From positions 1 through 64,000 of the forward strand of contig CYKH01001421.1 in assembly GCA_001460835.1 (NCBI GenBank): a stretch of DNA of 64,000 nucleotides, written 5' to 3'. The stretch is from Bodo saltans (taxonomy: Eukaryota > Euglenozoa > Kinetoplastea > Eubodonida > Bodonidae). The notes below the pieces were generated by a model that was given only the letters and a program-made list of their open reading frames with translations, had not been told where the DNA came from and did no database searches. Positions 39,497 to 52,002 of this stretch are shown here, in pieces. Position numbers and translations under genes: made by a program. Position 1 is the stretch's first letter. Each line of letters opens with the position of its first letter.

Positions 39497-42400
39497 ATGA
39501 TTAACTACAAGTGGAATACGTGGAGCAGTATCGAAGAGTTCACTCACCAAGCCGAATCACATGGAGCCGATGCTTCAAAGAAATCATCGTTGTTGTGGCT
39601 CCCACCACAACATCGAGAGTTCGCCTTCATTGAGGACATTGAGGGGCACCTGAAGGAATTTGGGTGTGAATATGTGGTGGCGGTCAAAGGGAGCGACGAC
39701 GAGCGTGGGGATCTTGTGAGACGACAGTTGTTTTTGAATGTGATGCACAAAGTTGAGGATGGAAAAGAATTTCAGTATACCCTCAGGCGGATGTCTTGCC
39801 ATCGTTTAGAGCGCGTGACAGCAGCTGTGCGCAAAGATGGCAAGTTTAACAAAACAATTCATCACAGAGACGTCCTCTTTGTCGCATATTGTGGCCTTGT
39901 GTTGAAACGAGAGCATCACCTTAGCGTGAGTGAGTTTTACGGTACAGGCAGCACAAGAAATCAAAGTAAGCAGCATGTTCTAGTCCCGCCTCATGAGCTT
40001 GACAGTCTGTTGAAATTGAGTTGGACGGATTTCTGTAGTGCCATGTGCCGTGATGCTGTCGACTTGCCACGTCAGCAGCCCCTGTGTGTCGCTCACTATG
40101 CGCAAGAGCTTGTTCGCTTTCTTATTCCGTCATACACATTTTCAATTGGCCCCATTCCTGACCCTTCGTTATGGGGATTCCGTTTCACTGTCGACGATGT
40201 AGAAGATCTCTATCACAGCAGGTGCACGCAGGAGAGACTTTTGATTATTGGAGACTCTTTGGACCATAAACGGTGTTTTGTCGATTCTCAGGTCATTCTG
40301 AACGACTCGGCTCGCAAGATTCAACTGTATATGGTAAACCTGGCCTACTCGATTCACATTCTTTTGTGGGGTCTCTACAGCAACGACGGCCGGTTGCTAG
40401 AAACGTTCCGCAGCAACGAAGAATTGTTGGTTGCGTTAGATGAGAGCATTCCGTTGCGCGAGCGAAATGAAGCTATCGACTACTTACTGAGAATGCTAGT
40501 CGTAGCGAAAGAAGCGCGGCGATGTGATTGCGCAAACCGCTTTCCATGGAAAGCAATGCCAGAGTGTCCCATCCTTCATCATTTCTGGGAATCTGCACCT
40601 GATCTCGCTCTCTTCAACAACGTTCATCAGCGCACTCCCAAGGACCTTGAAGAAATGATTCGTCAGGACATAACTTTCGACGATATCCGCCTCCTCCTTG
40701 TTTACTGGAAACACAGCAACGATCGTATTGGCATCATCTCTGATGAGTCTGATGGTTCTCGTTCTCTCAGCAAGCACTGGGAGAAAACGTTACAGCTCAG
40801 CGATAATCCTTTACTTCGCGTAGCTCTCATCTTGGGAACCGATCAATCAACATCCGACAAGCGGCATGGAGAGGGAATTGATCGTGCGATTCCAATTCTA
40901 GTTTCGTACATACGGAAAATTGTACTGAGCGTGCGCCTTTGCCACGAAAATGTGCGGAAAATGGATACGAAATATTGGCGATTTTCCGGTGGTGAGCGTT
41001 CTGTGATTACGATTCCTTACGGTCGTAAAGTCATCGTCGTGCGAGAGATTCAACCAGAGCGACTTCACAGTACGCGAATTGTCGACATCGGAATGAACTT
41101 GAAAGGCAGGTACTCTATTGCTGATGATCCAGGAGGCCTTCATGAATTATGCGAGCTCGAGCATGACGAGGCAGATGAATCGCATAACTTGAGGGGCTTC
41201 ATGCTGCAAACTGCACGAAAAAGGGGCGGGAATTTCGATTTCCATGGTTTCTGTGATGGAGATTTTGGTGGGGTCCACGAGGTAAGAATTACAGTGGATC
41301 TGCCAAGTACATGTGATCCAGGAGCAAGTCAATTTGATGACTTGCAGTTTCGTGTCAAAATTGACAACGAAGATGCGCAAGTGTGCAGTGTCATCGCAGT
41401 GAGCAATCGCACTTCGGCTTCAACTGCCATCGACAGCGAAGAAGATGTTGCGCAAGCCGCAACATTTCTTCGTTTGGGCATACATTTACATGATGTCGTG
41501 GGAATCAAACCCGATCACGTTGTTCTCGAAAGCGGAGAGAGCTTGGGGGCGGCACTGGATGGAGAAACTCTTCTAGAGAGTGAAAACCAAAGCTCATTAA
41601 CGCCAGAACATCGATCACAAGCAATGCAAATATCCCCTGCTCTGCTCTCACTTCTTTCTCGAACACACCGGTACCTCCAGCAATTCTGGCGATCGACCAT
41701 CGAACCTGAATGTCCCGAGCTGATGCATCTATTCACCGGTGGTATTCGGGTACTTGGTCTCGCCAAAGCCGATGTTCTCCATGCCGTGTTAACTCTGGAG
41801 AATGCAATGTATACGGTTCAGAACGTCAGCATTGATGACATTTCATTTGCAACGCAGTATGACAAGCTCAAGCGTCTGACTTCCAGAGCCACTATGTCGT
41901 TAATTCATTTGACTGTTTTGTCACCGCTACCTGATGTGTCAACTGCGAAACTAGTCAACCTCACTCGAAATTCGTCGCTGCGACTCGTCATCGAGGCTTC
42001 CGAAAACACTGTGCTATTCTTTGAGGATCCATCCGTGAGTCACAGTTGTGTGGAACTTCTTGAGCGCTGTGTGCAAGCTGTCGAACGACACAGCCCCCTG
42101 GGTAAGATTCTAGATAGTTCGAGCAAAAGAACAATGCACCGAAGCCACGAGGCCGCTCATATTCAACCCAAAGAACTTGAGTTAGCTTCGCGAAACGTAA
42201 TTCTCTGGTCAGAGCTCCAATACAGCATGCTTTCTCTGGAGAGCTTGTTGACGTTCGTTAGAACTCAGCACCAGAGGCAGGTTGGGAAAACCCGGCTACT
42301 CTCCATTGTTGTTTGCGGCGAGCATATGTTAGTCAATCCATTGTTGAATAACAATTCAGGTGGAGATGTCGTTTTTGAGAATCTTGGTCGAAGCACAAAC

Positions 42401-45400
42401 CAGTATGATCAAATTCAGGAACTTCTTCTCAAGAATCCACGGAAATCTATCGTAGTGAGTCTTTTCAGTTTCGACCTGAGCACGACTGTTTTCGACAACG
42501 CCGTCAACGGCCTCGACAATGTGAGCGAGCGCATTGAACCGTCGTTTATTTTTCATCCAGATCTTGTCATTCAAATGTTTGACACTGAGTCGCAGGAAGA
42601 AAGAGTGGCTCGAATTCTTGGATGTCGGCCCAACGATTGGAAACAGTTTCCGCGCCTCAGTCGCTTCGTTGAAGTGTTCGAGGTGAGTGCCGACGATGCC
42701 CTTCGCCGCAACAGAATTTTGCCAACCTTTCAAGCATTTTTGGGTAACATGGCACTGTGTGCGTTTCTCCCGCATTGGACTTCCCTGACTTTGTATATGT
42801 TCTATATTCTCAGAGTTGAGTTAACGCTCGAACAAGTTGGAGACCTTGTGGAAAAGAATACCAACAACATATTCAGCAGGTCAATTTGGAACAGTGTGCG
42901 GCTCGACGCGACTGAAGTTCATCTGCAGCCATCGTTTGTGGTGGTATCGAGACAACACCACCTCAGCGCAAGTAGCAGTGGGGGCTTCACTGAAATTCTT
43001 CATTCGCAAAGCGCTATTTCTTCAGCAGTTCGTGAAGGGAGATATGTTAGCGCAAGTATGTTGAGAAAGTGGCTTCATCTGCTCCCATCTGCAAATGAAG
43101 TTCAACATTTTATTGCGCATGCACTTTCGCCGTTATCAGTCTTTTTTGAAGACCCGAAAACAACTGCAAGCCTCTTATTGCAGGCAATTCCATCGCAAAC
43201 GAGGCGGAACGAGATTGCTCCACTTTGGGCAGAGCGCCTCTTGTCTCACCTACAATGTCAATCACTCAATGCCAATTTCGATCTTGTAGAGCCTTCAGAA
43301 AAGAAGTTCTTGAGTGTTGTTCGATTTGTTCTCGCGTCAGTTGGTGTCGCTGGCGCCGAGGTCACAGGAAGTGATCTGGACAATCTCTCTGACTTAGGTG
43401 TGATCGTTGACGTGCCTGAAAATCACGAGTTGCCGCTCATCCAATTACTTTTGAGTTTGGACAATGAGAATGCCCTCGTCGCCCAAGTTCACCTTTCCAA
43501 ATACCTACTCGGTGCAGAAGGAGGAATTTCCGACGACGTTGTCAACGGAGTGATGGAACATTCTCATTCTTCTCTTGGCGCCCTATTTGCCCGTGTGATA
43601 CTGGAGGCTGACGTGGACTCCTGCTTGTTTCATCATCAAGACATTCGACAAATTGCAACGTGGGCCAGAAATGATGTTCTTGCCTCTACGTCAAACAGTC
43701 TGCTTCGAAAACAAACTCTTGAGAGGATCACGCCAGCCGGGTGGCTGGAATTGTTGATTTCCAGCATTGAAGCTGCTAGTCCCGGTGAAAAATGGCTGAA
43801 AATGACTACAATCGTTCAATGCATTCCAAAAATCGAAAGCAAGCTAATCGAGGACATGACAGAGTGGGGACATCAGCGACAGCAATCCAACAAGAGCAGT
43901 ATCAGTCATCTCATTACCGCATTTCTTGTCTTCCACTATCGAAGTGAGCCAGAAGCGCAGGTGCCGAAGCGCCTCTGGGGCATCACGCATCTATTGGGAA
44001 CCTACACAAACGTTAATTGCGACACAATCGACATAATTTACGATCCCTTCGTTTCTGCTTTTAAATGGCCACTGCAACCTCTCGAACACTGCGAGGCTGC
44101 AAACATGTTTTCGCGAAACCTGTGCCGTGCTTTGATTGAAACGCTCCGGACGATCCTCTTCTGCGAAGGCTCGCAAGTGCCTCAAATAAAGCACTTCGAG
44201 CTCGGTTGCCAGTTGATAAAAGCAAGTACAACAGCGAGCAGTCAGCGTTTTGCAGTTAACTTTATCATGGATGGGCACTATCAACAAACGCTGTCCCAGT
44301 TGGAGTTCGAGCAAATAAAGTTCGTGTCTGCAGCATTTTTGTTTGTGGATCCTCTCGCGCCGTCAATCATTTCGCTGAAGGACAAAGCCGTCATCTTGCT
44401 TTTGTCCAAAGCCCTCCACTCGTCAGGTGAGCTCCAAGTTCATTTTGCAGATGTTGTGAAAAACAACATTGAAACAGCATCGCACCTTGTGTTAGCTCTC
44501 ATTGGATGGATTGAGTACGTACCGACCACGTTCCTTCGGACACTAGCTCGTTTTGGCAAGGAGATGTGGAGCAACCGTGTCCATATTGCACCCATGCAAT
44601 CGCACACGATATGGAACAGTCAATCACTCGCAAACGGAAAGAAAACGCCGCCATACATTATTTCTTTTGTTCCTCGGCCGTTGCCACAGGAGCAATTTGA
44701 TAAGTACATGGTCCCATCTCTTGTTAGCTTTTCCGCTCCTTCCGCACATGGGCCCGCAGCTGATTTACCATCGTTTGAAGTTTCCAACGGAGTGAATGAA
44801 CAACTGATTCGCAAGAATCTGGAATACATGATCGCCTGTTTCAACCTAAACAACGCTCGCGCACTAGGGTCACCAGTTCCTTCGCATGAGTTCATTAGCG
44901 TCAAGTTAATAATCTTGTGGTTTGCGTGTCTTGGTGCAAGTCACCAAAAAATTGTTGACCTAATCAAGTTCTCATCACCGGATGTCCTAGTCCGATTTAG
45001 TGAATTCTTGGAGATGAAAACACATGCTCTCACGATTTCGACAAAGGTCCTTCCGAATGTCGTCGATGTTCAACTCCGACGACCGTTCGCAGTACCTACA
45101 AGGCTCTTCCAACTCGATACCGAAGACGGTCGAATGCAAATACGTGAGGCACTACTTGTACAGGCCGAAGGATCTGACGACCTAAGCTTTCTCTCCTCAG
45201 CCACCTCCAAGGAAATGATCGTCATCGAATTCGCGAAAATTGCTGCAGCGAAGTTTATCTGCATTTGTTGTTCGCTTCGACTCAATGGCGAGGCCGATAG
45301 CATCATCATGCACGCAAATGATATGATTCAACCGTGTCTACTACTCCAGAAACTGAAAATGAATGATCTCGCAAAGTTGTTTTGTAAGACTATGGTCGAT

Positions 45401-48400
45401 GTTGAGGAGTTGAGTCCCGATGACCGTGGAATTCTGATGCTTACAGCAATCCCACATAGCGCGGAGCTCGTCGAAGCTATGACACAAAGCGCTCATGCGA
45501 TAAGTGCCTCAATGTATGACGAAATTCAATATTTCTCTGCTCCAGGAGTAGCGATGAATTGCTTACGGCAAGACGTAGACAACACCTCTGAATACGAAGA
45601 AAAGCACCTAACGGAAGTCATTGCGTCTGTCTCAGCACCTGTCTCCGGGAGAATTGAATTTCCTGATCAAACCTCATTGTCGAAGCGGCCCAAATCAGTT
45701 GTTCGCCCAGTAGAGCAAATTTACTCGCTTTTTCAAGAGAATGCCACTGCGCGTGCTGATAGCGTGACGCGCAACCGATTCGTGGAGGATCACGAGGACG
45801 CCTCCGACAACGCTGTGAATCAATATTTGAGCTTGGAGCTTGCAAGGAAAAAGTATTCAGGTAGATCCATCGACATCTCTCTCATCATGCGTCTTGTGTG
45901 GGATAATGAAAAGCAAAACTCCTTTTACCTAACGTTGGTGGTGACCCCCGGATCGGCGTGGCCACTTGGTCGAGCGTGACGGCAACCTCGAAATCAGTGA
46001 CGATGTCTCAGGCAGAGATCTTCTAAGCCTTTTCAATAGTCACCATGAAGCCTGGAACTACTGCAGGGCTATGATGGGTCCGGTGACACTGGTTGGAAAG
46101 GGTTTTTTCTTATTTCGGTCTCGAGACAACCCTAGTGTGTGGCGGTGCTTCTTAGGGCACAGCATAGCTCGAGCGCAACCATCAACATCATCACAGGACC
46201 CATCAGCAGACTGCAGATTTTATTTTTGGCACATCGCAGCGTACCATGCCGCTTTGTGTGTTCCGATTTCTCGTGCCTTGACAACCCTGTTGCATATTCT
46301 CTGCGGTGCTGTGTTCACCTCCATCGGAGGGGCGCAGCCCTTTGAAGGAGAAACGATGGATGCCTACAAAATCAGAGTGTTAGAAACGCTCACTTCTCTC
46401 ATCGATGAAAATCTTGAGGTTGCACGAAGTGCTGCAGCTCCGCTTCTTGCATACACGCGCCTACTTTTGCGTTTTGCACAGCGTATGCGCTCCGCTGGAG
46501 GCAAGATGTGGAAACGAACACTCAGCGACTTTCATGACATGTTCCCATCAGCTGCAGCCCCTCCTCGCACAGGAAGCATACACGATGTTGAAATCGATGT
46601 TCTTACGCATATTCTAGGTGAGCTGATCGTTGACCACTCAGAGATGGCCAGCATGCCCCAAATCCTTGACGAAGACCCCTCTTGCTTTGTACCGAAGCAG
46701 CTGATCACGAATCAAAGTTTCCAAGTTGATCTTGATTTTTTCAAAACGCCCGAGTCCAAAGAACAGCTTGCCTCATTCCTTTCGCAAGGCACTGTACATC
46801 AAGATATCCTGAAGTGTGTGCAGTTATTATCCAGTGCAACCGACATCGAAACTGCGCTTAGTATCCTCTCAGAAAGGAGGCAAGAACGTTGTAACAAGCT
46901 GCGGCATGTTGATCTTGCCTTCCATCCCCTTCCAATCGATCATGCTTGGTCCATGCTGCTTGATTGGACTGACAAATCGGTTGGTGCAGCTGAATCGCTG
47001 CACAACGCCGCCGCAAATAGCAATGGTGCTGCTGAATCCAGAGTGAGAAGCGATTTTGCTGAGAAAATCAAGACGCTAAGGGCTCGATTTCATGAAAACT
47101 TAGCGAAAAATTATTTGCAGATGAAGCCTGTTCCGCTTGGAGAAGGGATTGGTAAGCGCATGAACAATGAAATGGAGCACTGCTGGATGCATCTTAACTT
47201 GAGCGACAAGCACTACCGGCGACTCGAGCCAAGTCAGAAGCCCTCTCCACATGTGCTATGGGTGGATGCTAGCTCCGACAGCTTCCAGAACGGCTCTCCT
47301 GACCCGGTCGCCTACATCCTCGATGCATTGTTTTGCTATCGCGATGTAAGAGATGAGCCACAATTTGTGCCCTTATCGATCCAGAGGAAAACGAAAATAA
47401 CCGTTGAAACTTTAAGCGGCTCAGCTCCTTCGCAGCTCGTCGGGACCATTGAAGGCTCCACTATCGCATTCGATAATGCTGCCCTTTCGCGCCCAGCATT
47501 GTTTACGATGGAGCCCACTGACACAATCATCTCAGGCAAACGTGTGGTTCGGTTTAGAGAGAATGTCGCTCCGCACGATATGCTTTCGAAGAAAGCGAAC
47601 GGTTGGTGGATGTTAGCGCCTCCGTCAAGCAATACCGGGGCGCAATTCTTCCACGCAACTATTTCTGATGATCATCCAGATTTTTCGTTGAAACTTGCAA
47701 AAGCAGAAACTCAATTTCGAGCCCTCATGTTTCGGTGGTTTGCAGCGGTCATAGGCTCTCCTCTGTCTCTGGAGTGGAAGATCTTCTTTGTGCACCATGC
47801 GCATGTGAATTCAGAGAAGTCGCCTCCGACAACAACACCGTTAATTGGCTACTGCCTCGCGAAACTCTGTCCTTCTCGGGACGTGCGAGAAGCACTTCTT
47901 GGAGCTCTCGGATTCCGCCCCAATCGATTGTGCGCAAGACGTGATAAAGTATTCGGTGTCATCGTCACGCCCGACCAACTTGATTTTCAAAACAGCGAAT
48001 GGAATGAGATCCTAGACAAAGTTGGACCGATTACGCTGAAGGCGTCTCTGACGGAGCCAGAGCAGTACCTTGAAATCGTGAAGAATTTCGCGTTGCTTAC
48101 CACACATGTCGTTGTGGAAGGAAAGCCGTTTGTTTCAGACGAGCTCATGAAATGGTGCTCAGAGTTTACGAAACGGTATCCATGGAGAACAATTATCTTT
48201 GTTCAGTGCAGTGTCAGGCAGAATATGCCAGAAATTCGAGATCGTGTGGTTGATTTGAATGAAATGCCGCTGGACCAGCCGAAATCAATTGAAATTTGTT
48301 TCGACCCGGACGCAAGAACCAGGTACATTGCTTCAAGAGACGCTGAAACACGTCTTCCAGGGAAATGCTTGTCTAGTTCGCGGATCAGTAATTGGTCATT

Positions 48401-50729
48401 AATGACGCAGAAGTTCGTGGAGGGTGCAAGCAACTTACGAGTTGTCCTTCTCGTCAGTGCGCCTGGAGCTGGAAAAACAATGGAGCTCGCTAACATTGAA
48501 TACAGCATGTCTCATGGACCGTCTCCCACACGCTTCATTAATTTTGATTGCTCTGGCGATGCCCTTGTTCAACAAGCTCTCGTCACGCTTCTCGACAATG
48601 CTCTCCTTGGCGTGGAGCTCGGAGTTGAGGACGTCGTTTTGGTGGCGGATGAGTATCACATGCTCTCTAGGAGTAAGAAAGCAGAATTCCTACGCTGGGC
48701 TGAATCAAAAATCGGACATATGAGAATTGTACTGATAGCGAATCGTGACGATATCGATGACGAACTTTTAAGTCAACGACTGATGAATGTTTCTGGTTCC
48801 GAACAGACCGGCTCGATGATTTGGCGAGCGCGGGTTGGTGCTTCAAAAATTTTGGAAGCACTCAGCACCGTTCGCATGAACCCACCATCCACAGCACACA
48901 AAACGGTGGTGTTTTTTTCGACGATTCGAACTCTCATCAGCGATAGCGTCGTGTCTCTACGCATGGCGTCGGAAACATGTACATCTCCGTTTTATCATGA
49001 AACAATCTCAACGCCACTAGAAGTGTCGCTACGCGCAAAGCTGCAGCCGGAAAATGCACCCTTCGTGATGTTATTCCTGAAGTCATTCGATGCTATCTAC
49101 AAGTCCCTGAGCGCTTCAAGCTTCACAGCTTCCAGCATTGTTGACTCTTTCAATCAAACGTTCGACCCCATTGACTTGTTGGCATTCACTGCAATGCTTC
49201 CAGCGTTGCTTTTGTGGAACGGAAACGCAAACACACATCACGAGGACGACCTAGAGTGTGATAAGTTCTTGAGTTTCGTGGAATTTGTCTCTCATACCTC
49301 CGCCTATCATGTGCACCCCGCAGTTCGCCTATCTGCGTGGACATCGCATACTATCTCAGAAGTTGAAAAACGAAGGCCTCGATTGGCAAACGTTGTCCAC
49401 AGTACCTTGACATATCGGCCCATTGATTCGCTTCTGACTACAATGCAGAAGCTCAATTTCATCGATCATCCCAGCTTCTTCCCGATTATTCGTGTGGTGG
49501 GGATCGCTGGTTCACAACGTTGTGATCTCGACAGGTGCCCCACGCTTGTGTTCCCCCATCATCCGAGTCTTGAGGGTATCTACGTTGCCCTCGCTCGCCA
49601 CGAAGCTCTAGATTGGGGTGTCATAAACAAGCAGTGGATTCGTGAGCCTGTCACCGATTTAGATACGTTGATGAAGATTCTCCGAGTGGTACCTCCAGAA
49701 AAAATTCTCATGCACTTGCCTCAAGCAAACGCATACTCACTTCTGCAGCGAGACTTGCGCTATGCGCAGATTCGTGGCATCAGTGCCCAGCAACCATCAG
49801 GAACTACTACTACTGCAACAAGCAGTGAGATTACGAGCGAGAATGGGCGTTTCCAAAACATTGTACTTTGCCATTATCCGTGGGATGCTGTAGAACGAGA
49901 GAATGGTCTTATTGCACCGTATTTTTGGTCTGTGTGGAATTATGCCACAGCACTTCCACTCGATGATGACGGTGACAAGTGGATTAACTTTATCAAAGAA
50001 TATGTGCCGCCTCCGCGTGCACCGAGTGTAAACGACGTTAACTATCAGAAAAGGCTAAGATCGGCGTTCCTCCGATGGGCCGCTGCCCACGGACGCCCAT
50101 CGATACCACAAAACGACGCAACGGAGAGAACGATTATTGCGGCGCGTGTGTTCTTACGCCTCAGTGAAGAATACTTTTCTGGTGAGAAAGATGAAAACAG
50201 GCAGCACGCTCTATTGTGGCGCTCAGATGTTATCGCACCATTAGCAGCGGTGAAATATCCTTCACTCGAAAAAGAAGGACCCATCGAAAACAGAAGAAAC
50301 GTTCTTGGAGTTATTCGCGCTTTTCAGATCGCGTCCTATGAAAAACTTCGCCCTCACAGTCGCTGGCCTCGTGACATGCAGCTCCTCTCAAAGGTCAGCG
50401 ACCGCAGAACACTCTTAAGCATTGATGATGTCAATATGTTGGCGGAATTTGTCTCTTTGAATGATACCACTCCGCCAAGAATTATTGGAGCAATGCTGCA
50501 AGCATCACCTGCTGGTGGACTACGTCCTGCGCTGCAAAATGATCTCCTTAGTGTATCTGCGTTTGTTGATGGAATTCATTTGTGCGAAATATCCTCTGAG
50601 GACTTGATCGTCAAGAACGTGTCTGTTCAGTTGTTGCTTCGTGCTCGAAGTGGTACGCAAGCAGCATACTGCTTCACGGCCAACTGTGAAGTCGCTCGAA
50701 TATTGCAAGACTTCATCGACCAGAATTGA
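39497..50729 (+). CDS. Giant P-loop NTPase, family A copy 2, one frameshift
   Basis: About 3740 residues, paralogue of the gene just upstream. Shared N-terminal block: HYAQELVRFLIPSYTFSIG here, DYVCHVVRQLIPAHVFVLG there. Shared later blocks: LALIGWIEYVPTTFLRTL, FVPRPLPQE, EAWNYCRAMMGPVTLVGKGF, SDELMKWCSEFTKRYPWR, MPEIRDRV, LVSAPGAGKT (Walker A, 48456-48480) and VVLVADEYHML (Walker B, 48631-48660). The frame opened at 39497 ends at a TGA (45977-45979), and coding resumes one base out of phase at about 45960 with LVERDGNLEIS, which aligns with the uninterrupted paralogue. The total length is one base over a multiple of three, consistent with one extra base; a run of five C at 45945-45949 is a natural suspect. 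The downstream part has no ATG of its own at the junction, so it is not a separate gene. ATG 39497 is the first after the 39372-39385 pyrimidine tract. Confidence 0.8.
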
Positions 50730-50880
50730 TTGAGATCGTTGATTAGACAGCAAGAGTGACATCAGTCAGTCAACAAAATAATTTTGGAAAAGAGTTTTTT
50801 TTTTGTTCATCGTCAAAAGAAATCATACCTATTGAGGTACTTTTGTTCTCGGATCTAAAGGATCAATCGTTTGATTCCCC

Positions 50881-50925
50881 CCTTTCGCCCTCGGCATTTT
50901 ATTTTCGCGTTATTATTGTTGAGAG
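50881..50925 (+). promoter_or_regulatory. Putative spliced-leader acceptor for the ULK-like gene
   Basis: A pyrimidine-rich run (CCCTTTCGCCCTCGGCATTT and onward) and a T-rich stretch lead to GAGAG immediately before ATG 50926. It supports the longer start, although a second pyrimidine patch before ATG 51061 lacks an AG. Confidence 0.35.
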
Positions 50926-52002
50926 ATGAGACCAAAACAAAGAACGATTCAAAAGACGGACCCGATCAAGTGTCACTTTCCTCGTAGTGTCTATTTTCTT
51001 CTGGACTTTCACCTCATCCATGCTAACTTGGCGTTTTTTGTCTCGTCGCTTGTCAACACTATGAAGTTCCAAAGAATGGACCGAGGCGCAAAAACGGGAC
51101 TCGTTGAACCAAGCAGAGTCGGAGCATACATCATCTCTCACAAAATTGGAGCAGGCCAATTTGCCAAAGTCTATTTAGGCCATCACCACAAAGAAGGCTA
51201 TGCAGTCGCAGTGAAGGCCATTGACCGACGTCGCTCTCCAGAGTCGAATGTGCACTCCGAGGTGCGTGAACTCGTCAGACTCCAAGGTCATCCTAACATC
51301 GTCAGGCTTTACGACACGTTCGAGAACTCAACGTACATGTGCGCTGTCTTAGAATTCTGTGCCGGTGGTGATTTGAAACAATGTGTGGATACACTTGCCA
51401 GTGAACGAAAGCTTCAAAGTGGAGAGGAGAAGACGGGTAGCAGTTCCAACAGTGCAAAGGTGGAGCGTCGTGACGTTCCTACTGCTACGGCTACGCCTCC
51501 GGTCATCGATGAATTCACCGTGCGAAGACTTGCCAGTCAATTGATAAGTTCGATGAGCTACCTCAGTTCGATGAATGTCATACATCGTGATCTCAAGCCC
51601 GAGAATTTATTGCTCACCGACAAGGATGTGCGAAAAGCGGACCTTCGGATCGCTGATCTTGGCTTTGCCCGGGCTGTACACAGCCAGCAAATGATGACGA
51701 GCTATCTTGGGACGGCGTACTACATGGCGCCTGAGCGACTTCGGGGTGATAAATACGATTTTCAAGCAGAAGTATGGGCGACCGGGTTAATCATGTACGA
51801 GATGGTGTACGGCGAACACCCCTTCCCAGCCAATGGTGTGTTTGACTTGTCCAACAAGATTCACACGAAAGTGCTGCAGTTCCCTCGTTTGGACCCCGAG
51901 CCTTCGGATGCTCTAAAAGATCTCTTGCAGCGAATGATCGTAGAGGACCCCGCCAAACGGATTACCATTGATGCTGCAAAAGAGCATGAAACCAAACGGT
52001 AA
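50926..52002 (+). CDS. ULK/ATG1-like Ser/Thr kinase, kinase part
   Basis: A 358-residue frame with a full Ser/Thr kinase domain of the ULK/ATG1 group, kinases that start autophagy or act in flagellar signalling. Seen: IGAGQFAKVYLG (glycine loop), VAVKAI (Lys), VIHRDLKPENLLL (catalytic loop), ADLGFAR (DLG for DFG), SYLGTAYYMAPERL (activation segment end) and EVWATGLIMYEM. A Ser-rich insert of about 35 residues sits between the hinge and helix E. The first 45 residues look like translated pyrimidine-rich leader, so ATG 51061 may be the true start. The frame closes at TAA 52000-52002 straight after the kinase fold, yet the same frame continues sensibly beyond it, so the stop may be a mutation that removes the C-terminal part. 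Confidence 0.85.
   Translation: MRPKQRTIQKTDPIKCHFPRSVYFLLDFHLIHANLAFFVSSLVNTMKFQRMDRGAKTGLVEPSRVGAYIISHKIGAGQFAKVYLGHHHKEGYAVAVKAIDRRRSPESNVHSEVRELVRLQGHPNIVRLYDTFENSTYMCAVLEFCAGGDLKQCVDTLASERKLQSGEEKTGSSSNSAKVERRDVPTATATPPVIDEFTVRRLASQLISSMSYLSSMNVIHRDLKPENLLLTDKDVRKADLRIADLGFARAVHSQQMMTSYLGTAYYMAPERLRGDKYDFQAEVWATGLIMYEMVYGEHPFPANGVFDLSNKIHTKVLQFPRLDPEPSDALKDLLQRMIVEDPAKRITIDAAKEHETKR

Noticed and set aside
45966-50729. Separate 1587-residue gene downstream of the third giant
   Set aside because: It opens at TTG inside a domain that is continuous in the paralogue; it is the second part of one gene.
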